DNA from: Streptomyces sp. MUM 178J
Lineage (GTDB): Bacteria > Actinomycetota > Actinomycetes > Streptomycetales > Streptomycetaceae
Direction of reading: 5' to 3'
Length of the DNA: 64,000 nt
Assembly (NCBI RefSeq): GCF_022414575.1
Contig: NZ_JADWYQ010000035.1
Location: 1-64,000, forward strand
The translations under genes were made by a program, and so were the position numbers. Below are positions 1-9,526 of this stretch, in pieces. The notes under the pieces are model-generated. The model worked only from the letters and a program-made list of their open reading frames with translations, was not told the DNA's origin and did not search any database. Position 1 is the stretch's first letter. Every line of letters begins with the position of its first letter.

Positions 1-378
1 GCTTCCTTCGTACTCACCCCGACCAACCGGTCCAGGCTTTCCTCCGGGCGCTTCCCTTCGGTGTTTCCGTACTCTATCAGGCTTTTCCGGCCTCTCTGAC
101 CATCAACCCGCAGGCATGCGGAAATGGAATCCAGGAGTAGGATCTGCACTCGATAGTTGCCGCCGACCTTCGACTCAATGTCGCGTTGGGGTCAGGCAGG
201 GGTACGACAGTACATGCCGCCGAGACACGAGGCAAATCGTTTCCGGTGCGTCCCAAGAGCCGCCAACCAGTACCAACTGCGCGGAACTGGGACTTCCTAT
301 GACCTACCCTTCTGAACAGTGTGTCGTCGCAGGACAGGCGTGACGACACCGTACGATTCTCCGCCCGTGGGAGGCTCC
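1..378. other. Upstream region of crr
   Basis: I see no convincing gene here; the short open frames on both strands lack a ribosome site and coding character. The stretch probably holds the promoter of crr-ptsI, but I could not pick a clear -35/-10 pair or a palindromic DasR (dre) site. An inverted repeat, GTGTCGTC (321-328) and GACGACAC (342-349), sits about 30 bases before the crr start and could form a leader hairpin or be an operator. Confidence 0.4.
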
Positions 379-828
379 ATGACCACAGTGACGTCCCCGA
401 TCGCCGGACGCGCCATCGGACTCGCGGCTGTGCCCGATCCCGTCTTCTCCGGTGCGATGGTCGGCCCCGGCACCGCAATCGACCCGGTGCGCGAGCCCTC
501 GGAGGCCGTCGCCCCGGTGGACGGCATCGTCGTCTCCCTGCATCCGCATGCGTATGTAGTGGTCGACGGCCAGGGGCACGGTGTGCTGACGCACCTGGGC
601 ATCGACACCGTCCAGCTGAACGGCGAGGGCTTCGAGCTGCTCGTCAACAAGGGCGACACCGTGCAGCGCGGACAGGCCGTCGTGCGCTGGGACCCGGCGG
701 CAGTCGAGGCCGCCGGCAAGTCGGCCATCTGCCCCGTCGTGGCTCTTGAGGCCACGGCCGACTCCCTCTCCGGCCTCCGTGAGGACGGCGATGTGAAGGC
801 GGGCGACGAGCTCTTCGGCTGGAGCTGA
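379..828 (+). CDS. crr: PTS glucose-type enzyme IIA
   Basis: Cytoplasmic phosphocarrier IIA of the sugar phosphotransferase system. It takes phosphate from HPr and passes it to a IIB domain. The 149-residue product has the IIA-Glc fold signatures: HPHAYVV around His57 and THLGIDTV around His72, the expected phosphorylated histidine, followed by the LVNKGDTVQRGQ loop. I chose ATG 379 because GGGAGG lies just upstream; a longer frame from 319 has no ribosome site and adds unrelated residues. It lies 78 bases before ptsI and probably shares its transcript. No ptsH is adjacent, so HPr must be encoded elsewhere. In Streptomyces this pair serves N-acetylglucosamine-type uptake (family knowledge). 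Confidence 0.93.
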   Translation: MTTVTSPIAGRAIGLAAVPDPVFSGAMVGPGTAIDPVREPSEAVAPVDGIVVSLHPHAYVVVDGQGHGVLTHLGIDTVQLNGEGFELLVNKGDTVQRGQAVVRWDPAAVEAAGKSAICPVVALEATADSLSGLREDGDVKAGDELFGWS

Positions 829-906
829 CGTCGCTGCCGCGAGAGTGCGGCGAGTGGGACATCCATCGCGGCGGCCCGGGGCCGCCCCTCAATCGGAGAC
901 GGTGAA

Positions 907-2577
907 ATGGAGACAACGCTGCGAGGCGTCGGCGTGAGCCACGGTGTGGCGATCGGCGAGGTGCGGCACATGGGCACGGCGGTGCTGGAGCCACCGGCGA
1001 AGCAGATTCCGGCGGAGGACGCGGAGCGCGAACAGGGGCGTGCCCGCAAGGCCGTCGAGGCCGTTGCCGCCGATTTGATCGCCCGGGGCAATCTCGCCGG
1101 CGGCGAGGCACAGGCGGTGCTCGAGGCACAGGCCATGATGGCGCAGGACCCGGAGCTCCTGGCCGATGTGGAAAGGCGCATCGCGGTCGGCAGCACAGCC
1201 GAGCGGGGCGTGTACGACGCGTTCGCCACCTACCGCGAGATGCTGGCGGGCGCGGGCGAGTACATGGCCGGGCGCGTGGCCGACCTCGACGATGTGCGGA
1301 ACCGGATCGTGGCTCGGCTGCTGGGCGTGCCGATGCCCGGGGTACCGGACAGCGACGAGCCGTATGTGCTGATCGCACGGGACCTCGCTCCGGCGGACAC
1401 CGCGCTGCTGGACCCGGCGCTGGTGCTGGGCTTTGTCACCGAGGAGGGCGGGCCGACCAGCCACAGCGCGATCCTGGCGCGTGCGCTGGGCGTCCCCGCC
1501 GTGGTCGCGCTTCCGGGCGCCGGTGAGCTGAGCGAGGGCACCGTGGTCGCGGTGGACGGCAGCACCGGCGACGTCCATGTCGACCCGAGCGCCGAGAAGC
1601 GGGCGGAACTGGCGAAGGCCGCGGAGGAGCGGAAGGCGGCGCTCGCCGCCGCCACCGGCCCTGGCGCGACGTCGGACGGGCACAAGGTGCCGCTGCTGGC
1701 CAATGTGGGCGGTCCCGGCGATGTGGCGGCCGCGGTGGAGGCCGGCGCGGAAGGCGTGGGCCTGTTCCGCACGGAGTTCCTGTTCCTGGACGACAGCAAG
1801 CAGGCGCCGTCCGAGGAGAAGCAGGTCGACGCCTACCGGAAGGTGCTGGAGGCGTTCCCCGAGGGCCGGGTGGTCGTGCGGGTGCTGGACGCGGGCGCGG
1901 ACAAGCCGCTGGACTTCCTGACGCCGGCGGACGAACCGAACCCGGCGCTGGGCGTGCGCGGGCTGCGCACGCTGCTGGACCACCCCGAGGTGCTGCGGAC
2001 CCAGCTGACGGCGCTGGCCAAGGCCGCCGAGGGACTGCCCGTGTACCTCGAGGTCATGGCGCCGATGGTCGCGGACCGTAGGGACGCCAAGGCGTTCGCG
2101 GACGCGTGCCGGGCCGCGGGCCTGGACGCGAAGTTCGGGGCGATGGTGGAGATTCCGTCCGCCGCACTGCGGGCGCGCGCCATTCTGCAGGAGGTGGAGT
2201 TCCTGTCGCTGGGGACGAACGACCTCGCGCAGTACACGTTCGCCGCCGACCGTCAGGTGGGTGCGGTGTCGCGGCTGCAGGATCCGTGGCAGCCGGCGCT
2301 CCTGGATCTCGTGGCGCTGTCGGCCGAGGCCGCCAAGGCCGAGGGCAAGAGCTGTGGTGTGTGCGGTGAGGCGGCCTCCGATCCGCTGCTGGCGTGTGTG
2401 CTTACAGGGCTCGGTGTGACGTCGCTGTCGATGGGCGCCGCGTCGATTCCCTATGTGCGGGCGACGCTCGCCAAGTACACGCTCGCTCAGTGCGAGCGCG
2501 CTGCCGCGGCCGCGCGGGCCGCGGACACGGCGGAGGGCGCCCGTGCGGCGGCCCAGGCCGTGCTGTCCGGCGAGTAG
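907..2577 (+). CDS. ptsI: PTS enzyme I (phosphoenolpyruvate-protein phosphotransferase)
   Basis: Starts the PTS by moving phosphate from phosphoenolpyruvate to HPr. The 556 residues follow the EI order: an N-terminal HPr-binding helical part, the swivelling phosphohistidine domain with GGPTSHSAILAR and active His186, a linker near residue 230, then the PEP-binding barrel with RTEFLF, SLGTNDLAQY and the catalytic-cysteine motif CGEAASDP (Cys486). Length is slightly below the usual 570. ATG 907 is preceded by GGAGACGGTGAA. A small GC-rich hairpin (836-851) lies between crr and ptsI. Downstream is a bidirectional terminator. Confidence 0.96.
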   Translation: METTLRGVGVSHGVAIGEVRHMGTAVLEPPAKQIPAEDAEREQGRARKAVEAVAADLIARGNLAGGEAQAVLEAQAMMAQDPELLADVERRIAVGSTAERGVYDAFATYREMLAGAGEYMAGRVADLDDVRNRIVARLLGVPMPGVPDSDEPYVLIARDLAPADTALLDPALVLGFVTEEGGPTSHSAILARALGVPAVVALPGAGELSEGTVVAVDGSTGDVHVDPSAEKRAELAKAAEERKAALAAATGPGATSDGHKVPLLANVGGPGDVAAAVEAGAEGVGLFRTEFLFLDDSKQAPSEEKQVDAYRKVLEAFPEGRVVVRVLDAGADKPLDFLTPADEPNPALGVRGLRTLLDHPEVLRTQLTALAKAAEGLPVYLEVMAPMVADRRDAKAFADACRAAGLDAKFGAMVEIPSAALRARAILQEVEFLSLGTNDLAQYTFAADRQVGAVSRLQDPWQPALLDLVALSAEAAKAEGKSCGVCGEAASDPLLACVLTGLGVTSLSMGAASIPYVRATLAKYTLAQCERAAAAARAADTAEGARAAAQAVLSGE

Positions 2578-2619
2578 CCGAACGGCACGGGCTCTGACCA
2601 CGCTGAGCCAGGAGTTCGG

Positions 2620-2651
2620 AAGGGGCTTCCCGCCCGCGCGGGGAGCCCCTT
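2620..2651. terminator. Bidirectional terminator between ptsI and the convergent gene
   Basis: AAGGGGCTTCCC (from 2620) pairs with GGGGAGCCCCTT (ending 2651) with one G-T wobble across an 8-base GC-rich loop. It sits between convergent stop codons, so it can serve both strands. Confidence 0.65.
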
Positions 2652-2657
2652 CGGGCT

Positions 2658-3620
2658 TCACCGGTGGGGATCGGGGTCATCCGGTGAGGTGACGGGGAAG
2701 CCGGGGCAGTATTCGACTCCCGGCTCCGGGGAGAGCGGTTCGCCGGTGGCCGCGTCGGTGCAGTAGGCGCTGAAGACCTCGCCCGCGGTCAGGGGGATCA
2801 GCGTGCCCTGGCGGAGCCGCCAGCCGTGGAGCCGGTCGGGGGTGTCGGCGTTGCTGGTGCGCAGGACGATTCCGCCGGTGGTTTCCAGGGCGATGCCGAC
2901 GGCGAGGACGGCGGCGAACTCGGCGGCCTCCGCCGGGTCGACTGCGGCCGCCGCCCGTTCGCCGTCGGGTGCGGGAGCGGCCGGGGAGGCGGCGGACGTG
3001 TCGGCGTGGAGCACGGCGAGGAGCTGTTCGTCCGGTGCGGGAACGCTGCATACGAGGTGGTGGCTGCCTGCGTCGGCCCGGTCGAGCAGGCGCATGAGGG
3101 TGTGGGAGGCGCGCTGGATGGCGGCTCGGCCGATGTCCTGGCCGCAGTCGGCGCACGCGCCGAGGCCGGCGAGCAGTTCGGTCGCGTACTCCTGTGTGGC
3201 CTGGCGCACTGCTGTGTCGATCAGTACGGGCAGCAGTGCGGTGAGCGGCTCTCCGGTGTAGCGGATGGAGACGGTGTGGCCTGCGACGTCGGCCGTGAAG
3301 CGACTGCGGCTGACGGGTGAGTCGGGGTCGAGGCCGGTTGCGTCGCAGTAGTCGGCGAAGTCCTCCGGGTCGAACAGGGCTACGGCGGTGTGCTGTTGTC
3401 GCCGGGCGAGGCTGCGCAGAAGGTCGTCGGCTTCTTTGAGGTAGTCGGTGTGGTCGTCGAAGGCGAAGGTGCGGTACTGGCGCATCGCGCTGAAGTCCTG
3501 CTCGTCGGCCAGGACGGCGACGATGCCGGGGACTTCACGGCGCAGGCCGCGCCTCCTTTCCGCCCTGGACCCGGATGCTTCCGCCCTTTTCGCCGGGCCG
3601 GTGTTCCTGGTGTGCGCCAT
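2658..3620 (-). CDS. Conserved hypothetical protein
   Basis: A 320-residue soluble protein that I do not recognise by function. It has a basic N-terminus (residues 1-28), a mixed alpha/beta body and a CADCG pair (Cys156, Cys159) that could bind a metal. The middle, near residues 205-235, is Ala/Pro-rich. There is no signal peptide or membrane segment. The start at 3620 is the only ATG near the 5' end. It is a monocistronic minus-strand gene between the ptsI terminator and the acetoacetyl-CoA synthetase gene. Codon use is typical, so it is probably a real Streptomyces-specific gene. Confidence 0.7.
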   Translation of the reverse strand: MAHTRNTGPAKRAEASGSRAERRRGLRREVPGIVAVLADEQDFSAMRQYRTFAFDDHTDYLKEADDLLRSLARRQQHTAVALFDPEDFADYCDATGLDPDSPVSRSRFTADVAGHTVSIRYTGEPLTALLPVLIDTAVRQATQEYATELLAGLGACADCGQDIGRAAIQRASHTLMRLLDRADAGSHHLVCSVPAPDEQLLAVLHADTSAASPAAPAPDGERAAAAVDPAEAAEFAAVLAVGIALETTGGIVLRTSNADTPDRLHGWRLRQGTLIPLTAGEVFSAYCTDAATGEPLSPEPGVEYCPGFPVTSPDDPDPHR

Positions 3621-3757
3621 GACGGTCTCCCCCGCTGCTCTTGGTCGATCTGGTGTGACTCACCGTAGCGGCCGGCACTGACAACGCGGGTCCGCCCGGT
3701 CCGCGGACTCCTGGGTAGGCGCCTTGCGCGGCGGCGGGCGGCAGGGCGTTGGAGAGC

Positions 3758-5776
3758 CTATCCGTGGTTCCGGCTTCGGCGGGTGCGGGCCAGGTCCTCG
3801 TAGAACCGCAGCAGTTCGAGGTTGTCGACGGAGCCGGGGTTGACGGCCTTGTCGACGGGCGTCCCCTGCAGCAGACGCTTGACCGGGACCTCGATGCGCT
3901 TGCCGGTGAGCGTGTGCGGAATGCCGGGCGCCTCGATGACGTCGTCGGGCACATGGCGCGGTGAGAGCTGCTCGCGGATCGTCTGCTTGATCCGTGCGCG
4001 CAGCGCGTCGTCGAGCGTCGCGCCGGGTGCGAGGTGGACGAAGAGCGGCATCCAGTACCCGCCGTCCGCCTCCTCCAGGCCGATGACGAGCGACTCCTTG
4101 ATCTCCGGGAGGCGTTCCACCGCTTCGTAGATGTCGGCGCTGCCCATGCGGACGCCCTGCCGGTTCAGGGTGGAGTCGGAGCGGCCGTGGATGACGACGG
4201 AGCCGCGTTCGGTGACGGTGATCCAGTCGCCGTGCCGCCAGACGCCGGGGAACATCTCGAAGTAGCTGTCGCGGTAGCGGCTGCCGTCCGGGTCGTTCCA
4301 GAAGCGGATCGGCATGGAGGGCATGGGGTTGGCGACGACGAGTTCGCCGACCTCGCCGATCAGCGGCTTGCCCTGAGGATCCCAGGACTGCAGATCGGTA
4401 CCGAGGCACGCGGCCTGGAGCTCGCCGATGTGCACGGGCAGGGTGGGCACCGCGCCGGCGAAGCAGCTGCAGACGTCCGTGCCGCCGCTGACCGAGGCGA
4501 TCCAGAGGTCCTGGCCGGCGTCCGCGAACTCGTCGTGCAGCCAGCGGAATCCATCGGGCGGCAGCGGCGAGCCGGTGGTGGCGACGCAGGTCACCCGCGA
4601 CAGGTCGTAGTCGGCCGCCGGGTGGACGTCCGCTTTGCGGCAGGCCATGACATAGGCGGCGGAGGTGCCGAAGACGGTGGCCTTCGTGTCCGCGGCGACG
4701 CGCCACTGCGCACCGGTGTCGGGGTGGCCGGGGCTGCCGTCGTAGAGGACCACCGTGGTGCCGGTCAGCAGGCCGGAGACGAGGAAGTTCCACATCATCC
4801 AGCCGGTGGAGGTGTACCAGAAGAGCCGGTCCCCGGGGCCGAGGTCGTTGTGGAGCCCGAGCTGCTTGAAGTGCTCGAGCAGGATGCCGCCCTGGGACTG
4901 GACGATGGCCTTGGGCAGGCCGGTGGTGCCGGATGAGTACAGCACCCACAGCGGGTGGTCGAAGGGGACCTGCTCGAAGACCGGTTCGGCGTCCCCCGCG
5001 GTGACGTCGGACCATTCCAGGGCGCCCTCCGGGGCCGCGGCGCCCAGCAGCGGGACATGGATCACTGCGCGCAGGGAGGGCAGTTCGCGGCGGAGTTCTG
5101 CGACGGTCCCGGTGCGGTCGTGTTCTTTGCCGCCGTAGCGGTAACCGTCGACGGTGAACAGCACGACGGGTTCGACCTGCTGGAAGCGGTCGAGGACGCT
5201 GCGGGCGCCGAAGTCCGGCGCGCAGGAGGTCCATACGGCCCCGACGGCGGCGGTGGCGAGCAGCGCGGTGACCGCCTGCGGGATGTTCGGAAGGTAGCCG
5301 CTGACCCGGTCCCCGGGGCGTACTCCGAGGGCGCGCAGCCGCGCGGCGAGCGCGCCGACCTGACGGCGCAGCTCGGCCCAGCTCACCGGTGCCGGCTGGT
5401 GTGTCTCGTCCACGTGCAGCAGGGCCGGCTCCTGGGCGCGCGCCGGGTCCTCGGCGGTGCGCAGGGCGTGCTCGGCGTAGTTCAGGGCAGCCCCGGGGAA
5501 CCAGCGGGCCCCGGGCATCTCGCGGTCGGCGAGGACGGTCTCGTACGGGCTGGAGAACCGCACCTCGAACCAGTCGGCGACCGCGCGCCAGAAGGATTCG
5601 AGGTCCTCGACGGACCAGCGGTGCAGCGCGGGGTAGCCGCCCTCGGCCGGCGCGCCGTGGCGCTCGGCGGCCCAGGCCTGGAACCGGGTGATCCGGGCGG
5701 AGGCGATCCGCTCGGCGCCCGGCTGCCACAGAGGGGCAGGATTCGCGTCTGAGGTCGCTGGTGTCGCTGAGGTCAT
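3758..5776 (-). CDS. acsA: Acetoacetyl-CoA synthetase
   Basis: Activates acetoacetate to acetoacetyl-CoA through an acyl-adenylate (ANL superfamily), linking ketone-body, leucine or polyhydroxybutyrate carbon to central metabolism. The 672 residues match the AacS family length. Visible motifs are the N-terminal AacS domain with LHRWSVEDLESFWRAV, the AMP/phosphate loop YSSGTTGLPKAIV (280-292), TGSPLPPDGF, and the C-terminal lysine motif TGKRIEVPVKRLLQG with catalytic Lys626. ATG 5776 has GGGAG seven bases upstream; an in-frame extension to 5875 gives Arg/Thr-rich residues unlike the family. It is divergent from the GH31 gene. Confidence 0.93.
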   Translation of the reverse strand: MTSATPATSDANPAPLWQPGAERIASARITRFQAWAAERHGAPAEGGYPALHRWSVEDLESFWRAVADWFEVRFSSPYETVLADREMPGARWFPGAALNYAEHALRTAEDPARAQEPALLHVDETHQPAPVSWAELRRQVGALAARLRALGVRPGDRVSGYLPNIPQAVTALLATAAVGAVWTSCAPDFGARSVLDRFQQVEPVVLFTVDGYRYGGKEHDRTGTVAELRRELPSLRAVIHVPLLGAAAPEGALEWSDVTAGDAEPVFEQVPFDHPLWVLYSSGTTGLPKAIVQSQGGILLEHFKQLGLHNDLGPGDRLFWYTSTGWMMWNFLVSGLLTGTTVVLYDGSPGHPDTGAQWRVAADTKATVFGTSAAYVMACRKADVHPAADYDLSRVTCVATTGSPLPPDGFRWLHDEFADAGQDLWIASVSGGTDVCSCFAGAVPTLPVHIGELQAACLGTDLQSWDPQGKPLIGEVGELVVANPMPSMPIRFWNDPDGSRYRDSYFEMFPGVWRHGDWITVTERGSVVIHGRSDSTLNRQGVRMGSADIYEAVERLPEIKESLVIGLEEADGGYWMPLFVHLAPGATLDDALRARIKQTIREQLSPRHVPDDVIEAPGIPHTLTGKRIEVPVKRLLQGTPVDKAVNPGSVDNLELLRFYEDLARTRRSRNHG

Positions 5777-6117
5777 GGGGCGGCTCCCGGATGGCTTGCT
5801 GGCTGTACGCGGTGTGTGCGTCCGGCTCGCGCACGTGCGGGGTGTGCGCGGGCGCGGCTGACAGGACGATGCCATGTGATCGTCCTTCGCACCAGGGCTT
5901 CCCGGGCGGGGTGAGGCCCGGTTCCGGGCAGGGCAGGGCGAGGGCCCGGGCGGGGTGCCGGCCGGTCCCCGGCGAAGTCCCGGCGAAGTCCCGGAGGGGG
6001 GGCTCGGAGGGGGTCGCCCGGGGAAGAAGTGGTCTCGCCACGGGTGAACGGGAGTTGAACAATCCCCGCGTGGACTCGGCCTGATGGCAGGGTGAGCTGG
6101 GTGGACGGCAGTGGACG
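5777..6117. promoter_or_regulatory. Divergent intergenic region acsA / GH31
   Basis: No gene is visible. It must carry promoters for acsA (minus) and the GH31 gene (plus). AACAATCC at 6058-6065 is identical to one half of the FCD-GntR palindrome found at 28434-28450, but the other half here (CGGGAGTT) matches at only half its positions. This may be coincidence. Confidence 0.35.
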
Positions 6118-8523
6118 GTGGTGGGCGGCGTGGACGGTCGTGATCTGGTGCGTTCGGTGAGGGCCATGGGGACGGTGCGGGGCCTGCGTGCGGCGCGGTC
6201 TGCGTGGCGGCAGCGCAGAACGGACGCGGAGGGGCTGCCGGCCCGCGGCCCGGAGCGGGCGCGCGTGCCCGGGGCGGTGCAGGGGGCGGAGCCGCTCCCC
6301 GGGGGCGGCGTCATCCGGTTCGCCCGTTCGGAGCTGCGCATCCAGGTGGCGGAGGGCGGCATGGTCTTCTGGGGGTGGGACGGCGCGGCCCCTGAGCCGT
6401 CGTACGCGCTGGACGGCGTCCCTCCGGCCCCCGACCCCCGAGTGGAGCTGGAGCCGGACACGGACGACGGCTGGCGGCTGGTCTCGGAGCGGTTCACGGT
6501 CCGGGTCTTCCGGCACGGCGCGGTGGAGGTCCTCACACCCGGCGGGATCGTGCTGCGCCGCGATCTGCCGCCGCGCTGGTGGGAGCCGGTGCGGGGCGGT
6601 CCGGCGCGCTGGCTGCAGCGGAGCGAGACGCCTGCGGACGCGCGGTTCTTCGGGCTCGGCGGGCGGGCGTCGGGACCCCGGCTGCGCGACGGCGTGTACC
6701 GCCTGTGGAACACCGACCCGAAGAAGGCCTTCCGGCCGGCGGACGATCCGCTGTACCTCACCATGCCGGTGCAGTTCACCGTGGCCGACGCGGGCACGCA
6801 TCTGGCGTTCCACGACAACTCCTGGGAGGGGCGGGTCACGCTCCGCGAGGGCGAGGAGGGCGCGGGGTCCGGGCATGACCGGCCGGGTTCGGCGGAGGTG
6901 CGGATGGACGGCGGTCCGCTGCGCTGCTGGGTGATCGTTGGCACCCCCGCGCGCGTGCTGGCCGGCTGGACGCAGCTCACGGGCAGGCCCGCCGTGCCGC
7001 CGTCCTGGGCGCTGGGGCCGCAGCACGCGCGGTGGGGCTTCGGCAGCGAGCGGGAGGTGCGGCGGATCGTCGCGGGCTACCGGGAGCGGGGCCTGCCGCT
7101 GTCTGCGGTCCATCTGGACATCGACCACTATGACGGCCATCGCGTCTTCACGGTGGACCGGGAGCGGTTTCCCGACCTCCCGGGGCTGGCGAAGGAGCTC
7201 GGGGAGGCCGGGGTGAAGCTGGTGTCGATCGTGGACCCGGCGGTCAAGGCGGAGCCGGGCAATGCCGTGTACGACAGCGGGGTGGCGGAGGACGCGTTCG
7301 TACGGGACGGGCGCGGGCGAGAGGTGCGCGGCGTGGTGTGGCCGGGCGACTGCGTCTATCCGGATTTCACCGATCCAGGCGCGCGCAGGTGGTGGGGTGG
7401 GCTGTACGAGGAGCGGCTGGCGCAGGGGTTCAGCGGTGTGTGGCACGACATGAACGAGCCGGTGTCTTTCACGCCGTTCGGGGACATGACGCTGCCGCGG
7501 TCGGCGCGGCATGTGCTGGAGGGGCGCGGCGGCGACCATCGGGAGGCCCACAATGTGTACGCCCTGGCGATGGCACGTGCCGGATACGAGGCGCTGCGCC
7601 GGCTGCGCCCGAACGAGCGGCCGTTTCTGTTCTCGCGGTCCGGCTGGGCGGGGTTGCAGCGGTACGGGGGCACCTGGTCGGGCGATGTGGCCACGGGCTG
7701 GCCGGGGCTGCGTGCGTCGCTGTCGCTGGCGCTGGGGCTCGGGCTGTGCGGGGTGCCTTACTCGGGGCCTGACGTGGGTGGTTTTGACGGGCGGCCGTCG
7801 CCCGAACTGTATCTGCGCTGGTTCCAGCTGGGGGCGTATCTGCCGCTGTTCCGCACCCATGCGGCGATCGACGCGGGCCGCAGGGAGCCGTGGGAGTTCG
7901 GCGACGAGGTCCTTGAGCATGCGCGGGCTGCTCTGGCCGAGCGGGAGCGGCTGCGTCCGTACTTCGTCACGCTGGCGCATCTGGCGCGGATGACGGGGGC
8001 GCCGTATGCGCGGCCGGTGTGGTGGGACAGTCCGGAGGACCGGGTGCTGCGGGACTGTGAGGACGCTTTTCTGCTCGGGGAGGCACTGCTGGTGGCTCCG
8101 GTGCTGGAGCCCGGTGCGGACCGGCGGGCGGTGCGGCTGCCGCGGGGGCGCTGGTACGACACGGCGACCGGGAGGGCCTACGAGGGTCCCGGGCAGGTGC
8201 TCGTTCCGGCGCCGCTCTCCCGGATTCCGGTGCTGGCGCGGGCGGGGGCGGTGATCCCGGTCTACGGGGTGGGTGACGGGGGCGAGGAGCGGCTGGAGCT
8301 GGAGGTGTGGGCCCCGGCGGCGGGGCGCACGGGGGGTGGTGTGGTGGTGCCCGACACCGGCGACGGGTGGGTCCGCGCCGTCGCGGAGCGTTATGCGACC
8401 CGCCGGGTGGACGGACGGGTCGTCGTCGACCGCGTCACTTCGGGCGGACGGACGGAGCCCCGCCGGCCGGTGCGGGTGCGGGGACTCGACGAGCCGGGGG
8501 CGGGCGGCGCGGCCGATGGGTAG
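6118..8523 (+). CDS. Glycoside hydrolase family 31 (alpha-glucosidase/xylosidase type)
   Basis: A retaining glycosidase that removes terminal alpha-linked sugars. The N-terminal beta domain (about 60-260) precedes the catalytic barrel. The GH31 nucleophile motif WHDMNEP has Asp444; the acid/base is likely Asp523 in TWSGDVATGW; PLFRTHAAID gives the conserved histidine. C-terminal beta domains follow from about residue 640. No signal peptide is seen, so it probably acts on imported oligosaccharides in the cytoplasm. The 801-residue length is typical. The GTG at 6118 is uncertain; ATG 6166 is an alternative. The stop is followed almost at once by the dipeptidase gene, suggesting co-transcription. 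Confidence 0.88.
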   Translation: MVGGVDGRDLVRSVRAMGTVRGLRAARSAWRQRRTDAEGLPARGPERARVPGAVQGAEPLPGGGVIRFARSELRIQVAEGGMVFWGWDGAAPEPSYALDGVPPAPDPRVELEPDTDDGWRLVSERFTVRVFRHGAVEVLTPGGIVLRRDLPPRWWEPVRGGPARWLQRSETPADARFFGLGGRASGPRLRDGVYRLWNTDPKKAFRPADDPLYLTMPVQFTVADAGTHLAFHDNSWEGRVTLREGEEGAGSGHDRPGSAEVRMDGGPLRCWVIVGTPARVLAGWTQLTGRPAVPPSWALGPQHARWGFGSEREVRRIVAGYRERGLPLSAVHLDIDHYDGHRVFTVDRERFPDLPGLAKELGEAGVKLVSIVDPAVKAEPGNAVYDSGVAEDAFVRDGRGREVRGVVWPGDCVYPDFTDPGARRWWGGLYEERLAQGFSGVWHDMNEPVSFTPFGDMTLPRSARHVLEGRGGDHREAHNVYALAMARAGYEALRRLRPNERPFLFSRSGWAGLQRYGGTWSGDVATGWPGLRASLSLALGLGLCGVPYSGPDVGGFDGRPSPELYLRWFQLGAYLPLFRTHAAIDAGRREPWEFGDEVLEHARAALAERERLRPYFVTLAHLARMTGAPYARPVWWDSPEDRVLRDCEDAFLLGEALLVAPVLEPGADRRAVRLPRGRWYDTATGRAYEGPGQVLVPAPLSRIPVLARAGAVIPVYGVGDGGEERLELEVWAPAAGRTGGGVVVPDTGDGWVRAVAERYATRRVDGRVVVDRVTSGGRTEPRRPVRVRGLDEPGAGGAADG

Positions 8524-8526
8524 ACG

Positions 8527-9492
8527 GTGCACATGACACGACGCTCCGGCCCCGGTTTCCCTCGCTCCACTGCCTTCCTTCGCCTCCCTCGGTTCCTTCG
8601 GTTCCCTCGGTTCCGCGGTGCGCCGTCACGCCGGCGCACCGCGGTCGCGGCCGCCGTGGTGTCGGCCGCGCTGCTGGCGACCGTGGCCGCGGCCCCGCCT
8701 GTGCCGGCCGTTCCGGGACCCCAGGTCCGAGTGGAGCGTTCGGCTCGTCATGAGCCCCGCGCCCCCGAGCAGTTCACGGCACTGCGCACGGTGGCCCCGA
8801 CGATCATCCAGGAGATGCGGTACACGACCGTGCACAACTTCACGGGCGTGCGGGTGGACGGTTACCGGCAGCCCGTGTGCATCCTCACCCGGCCCGCCGC
8901 ACAGGCACTGGCCAGGGCGCAGCGGGCTCTGCTGCGCCGGGGGCTCTCGCTCAAGGTGTACGACTGCTACCGGCCGCAGCGGGCCGTCGACCATTTCGTG
9001 AGATGGGCCGAAGACCTCGACGACGAGGGCATGAAGGCGGAGTTCTATCCGCGTGTCGACAAGTCGCGCCTGTTCGCGGACGGCTACATCGCCGCGAAGT
9101 CGGGGCACAGCAGGGGCAGCACCGTGGATGCGACACTCGTCGAGCTGCCCGCGCTGCCTACGCGCCCGTATGTGCCGGGAGAGCCGCTCGTCCCCTGCTA
9201 CGCGCCGCGGTCCGAACGCTTCCCTGACAACTCCGTCGACATGGGTACGGGATTCGACTGCTTCGACACGCTCTCGCACACCGCCGATCCCAGGATCACG
9301 GGCGGGCAGCGTGCCCGTCGAACACTGCTGAAGGCCGTTCTGGAAAGGGAGGGTTTCGTCAACCTCCCCGAGGAGTGGTGGCACTTCACCTATCGGCAGG
9401 AGCCGTTCCCGGACACGTATTTCGACTTCCCGGTCGCATGGGGGTCGCTCCGCGGTCTCGTCGTGGAGCACGCGCGCATGGCACACTTCTGA
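8527..9492 (+). CDS. D-alanyl-D-alanine dipeptidase, VanX-like, exported
   Basis: Zinc dipeptidase of the peptidase M15D (VanX) family, expected to cleave D-Ala-D-Ala. The zinc motif SGHSRGSTVDATL and the C-terminal EEWWHF (catalytic Glu and zinc His) are both present, as is the family motif DCYRPQRAVDHF. A basic N-terminus followed by a hydrophobic run (residues about 38-58, ending AAAPPVPA) looks like a signal peptide, so it acts outside the membrane. It need not be a vancomycin-resistance gene: no vanH, vanA or vanRS lies nearby, and a role in wall dipeptide recycling is more likely. GTG 8527 and ATG 8533 are both possible starts. Confidence 0.85.
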   Translation: MHMTRRSGPGFPRSTAFLRLPRFLRFPRFRGAPSRRRTAVAAAVVSAALLATVAAAPPVPAVPGPQVRVERSARHEPRAPEQFTALRTVAPTIIQEMRYTTVHNFTGVRVDGYRQPVCILTRPAAQALARAQRALLRRGLSLKVYDCYRPQRAVDHFVRWAEDLDDEGMKAEFYPRVDKSRLFADGYIAAKSGHSRGSTVDATLVELPALPTRPYVPGEPLVPCYAPRSERFPDNSVDMGTGFDCFDTLSHTADPRITGGQRARRTLLKAVLEREGFVNLPEEWWHFTYRQEPFPDTYFDFPVAWGSLRGLVVEHARMAHF

Positions 9493-9526
9493 CACTTCGT
9501 CAGTTACGACTGTCCGGGGAGGGCCC

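Noticed and set aside
1..378. DasR (dre) operator upstream of crr
   Set aside because: Only a TGGT direct-repeat-like match near 271-285 is present; the needed GGTC/GACC palindrome is not seen.
8527..9492. Vancomycin-resistance cluster
   Set aside because: Only the VanX-like dipeptidase is present; no ligase, dehydrogenase or VanRS two-component genes are nearby.
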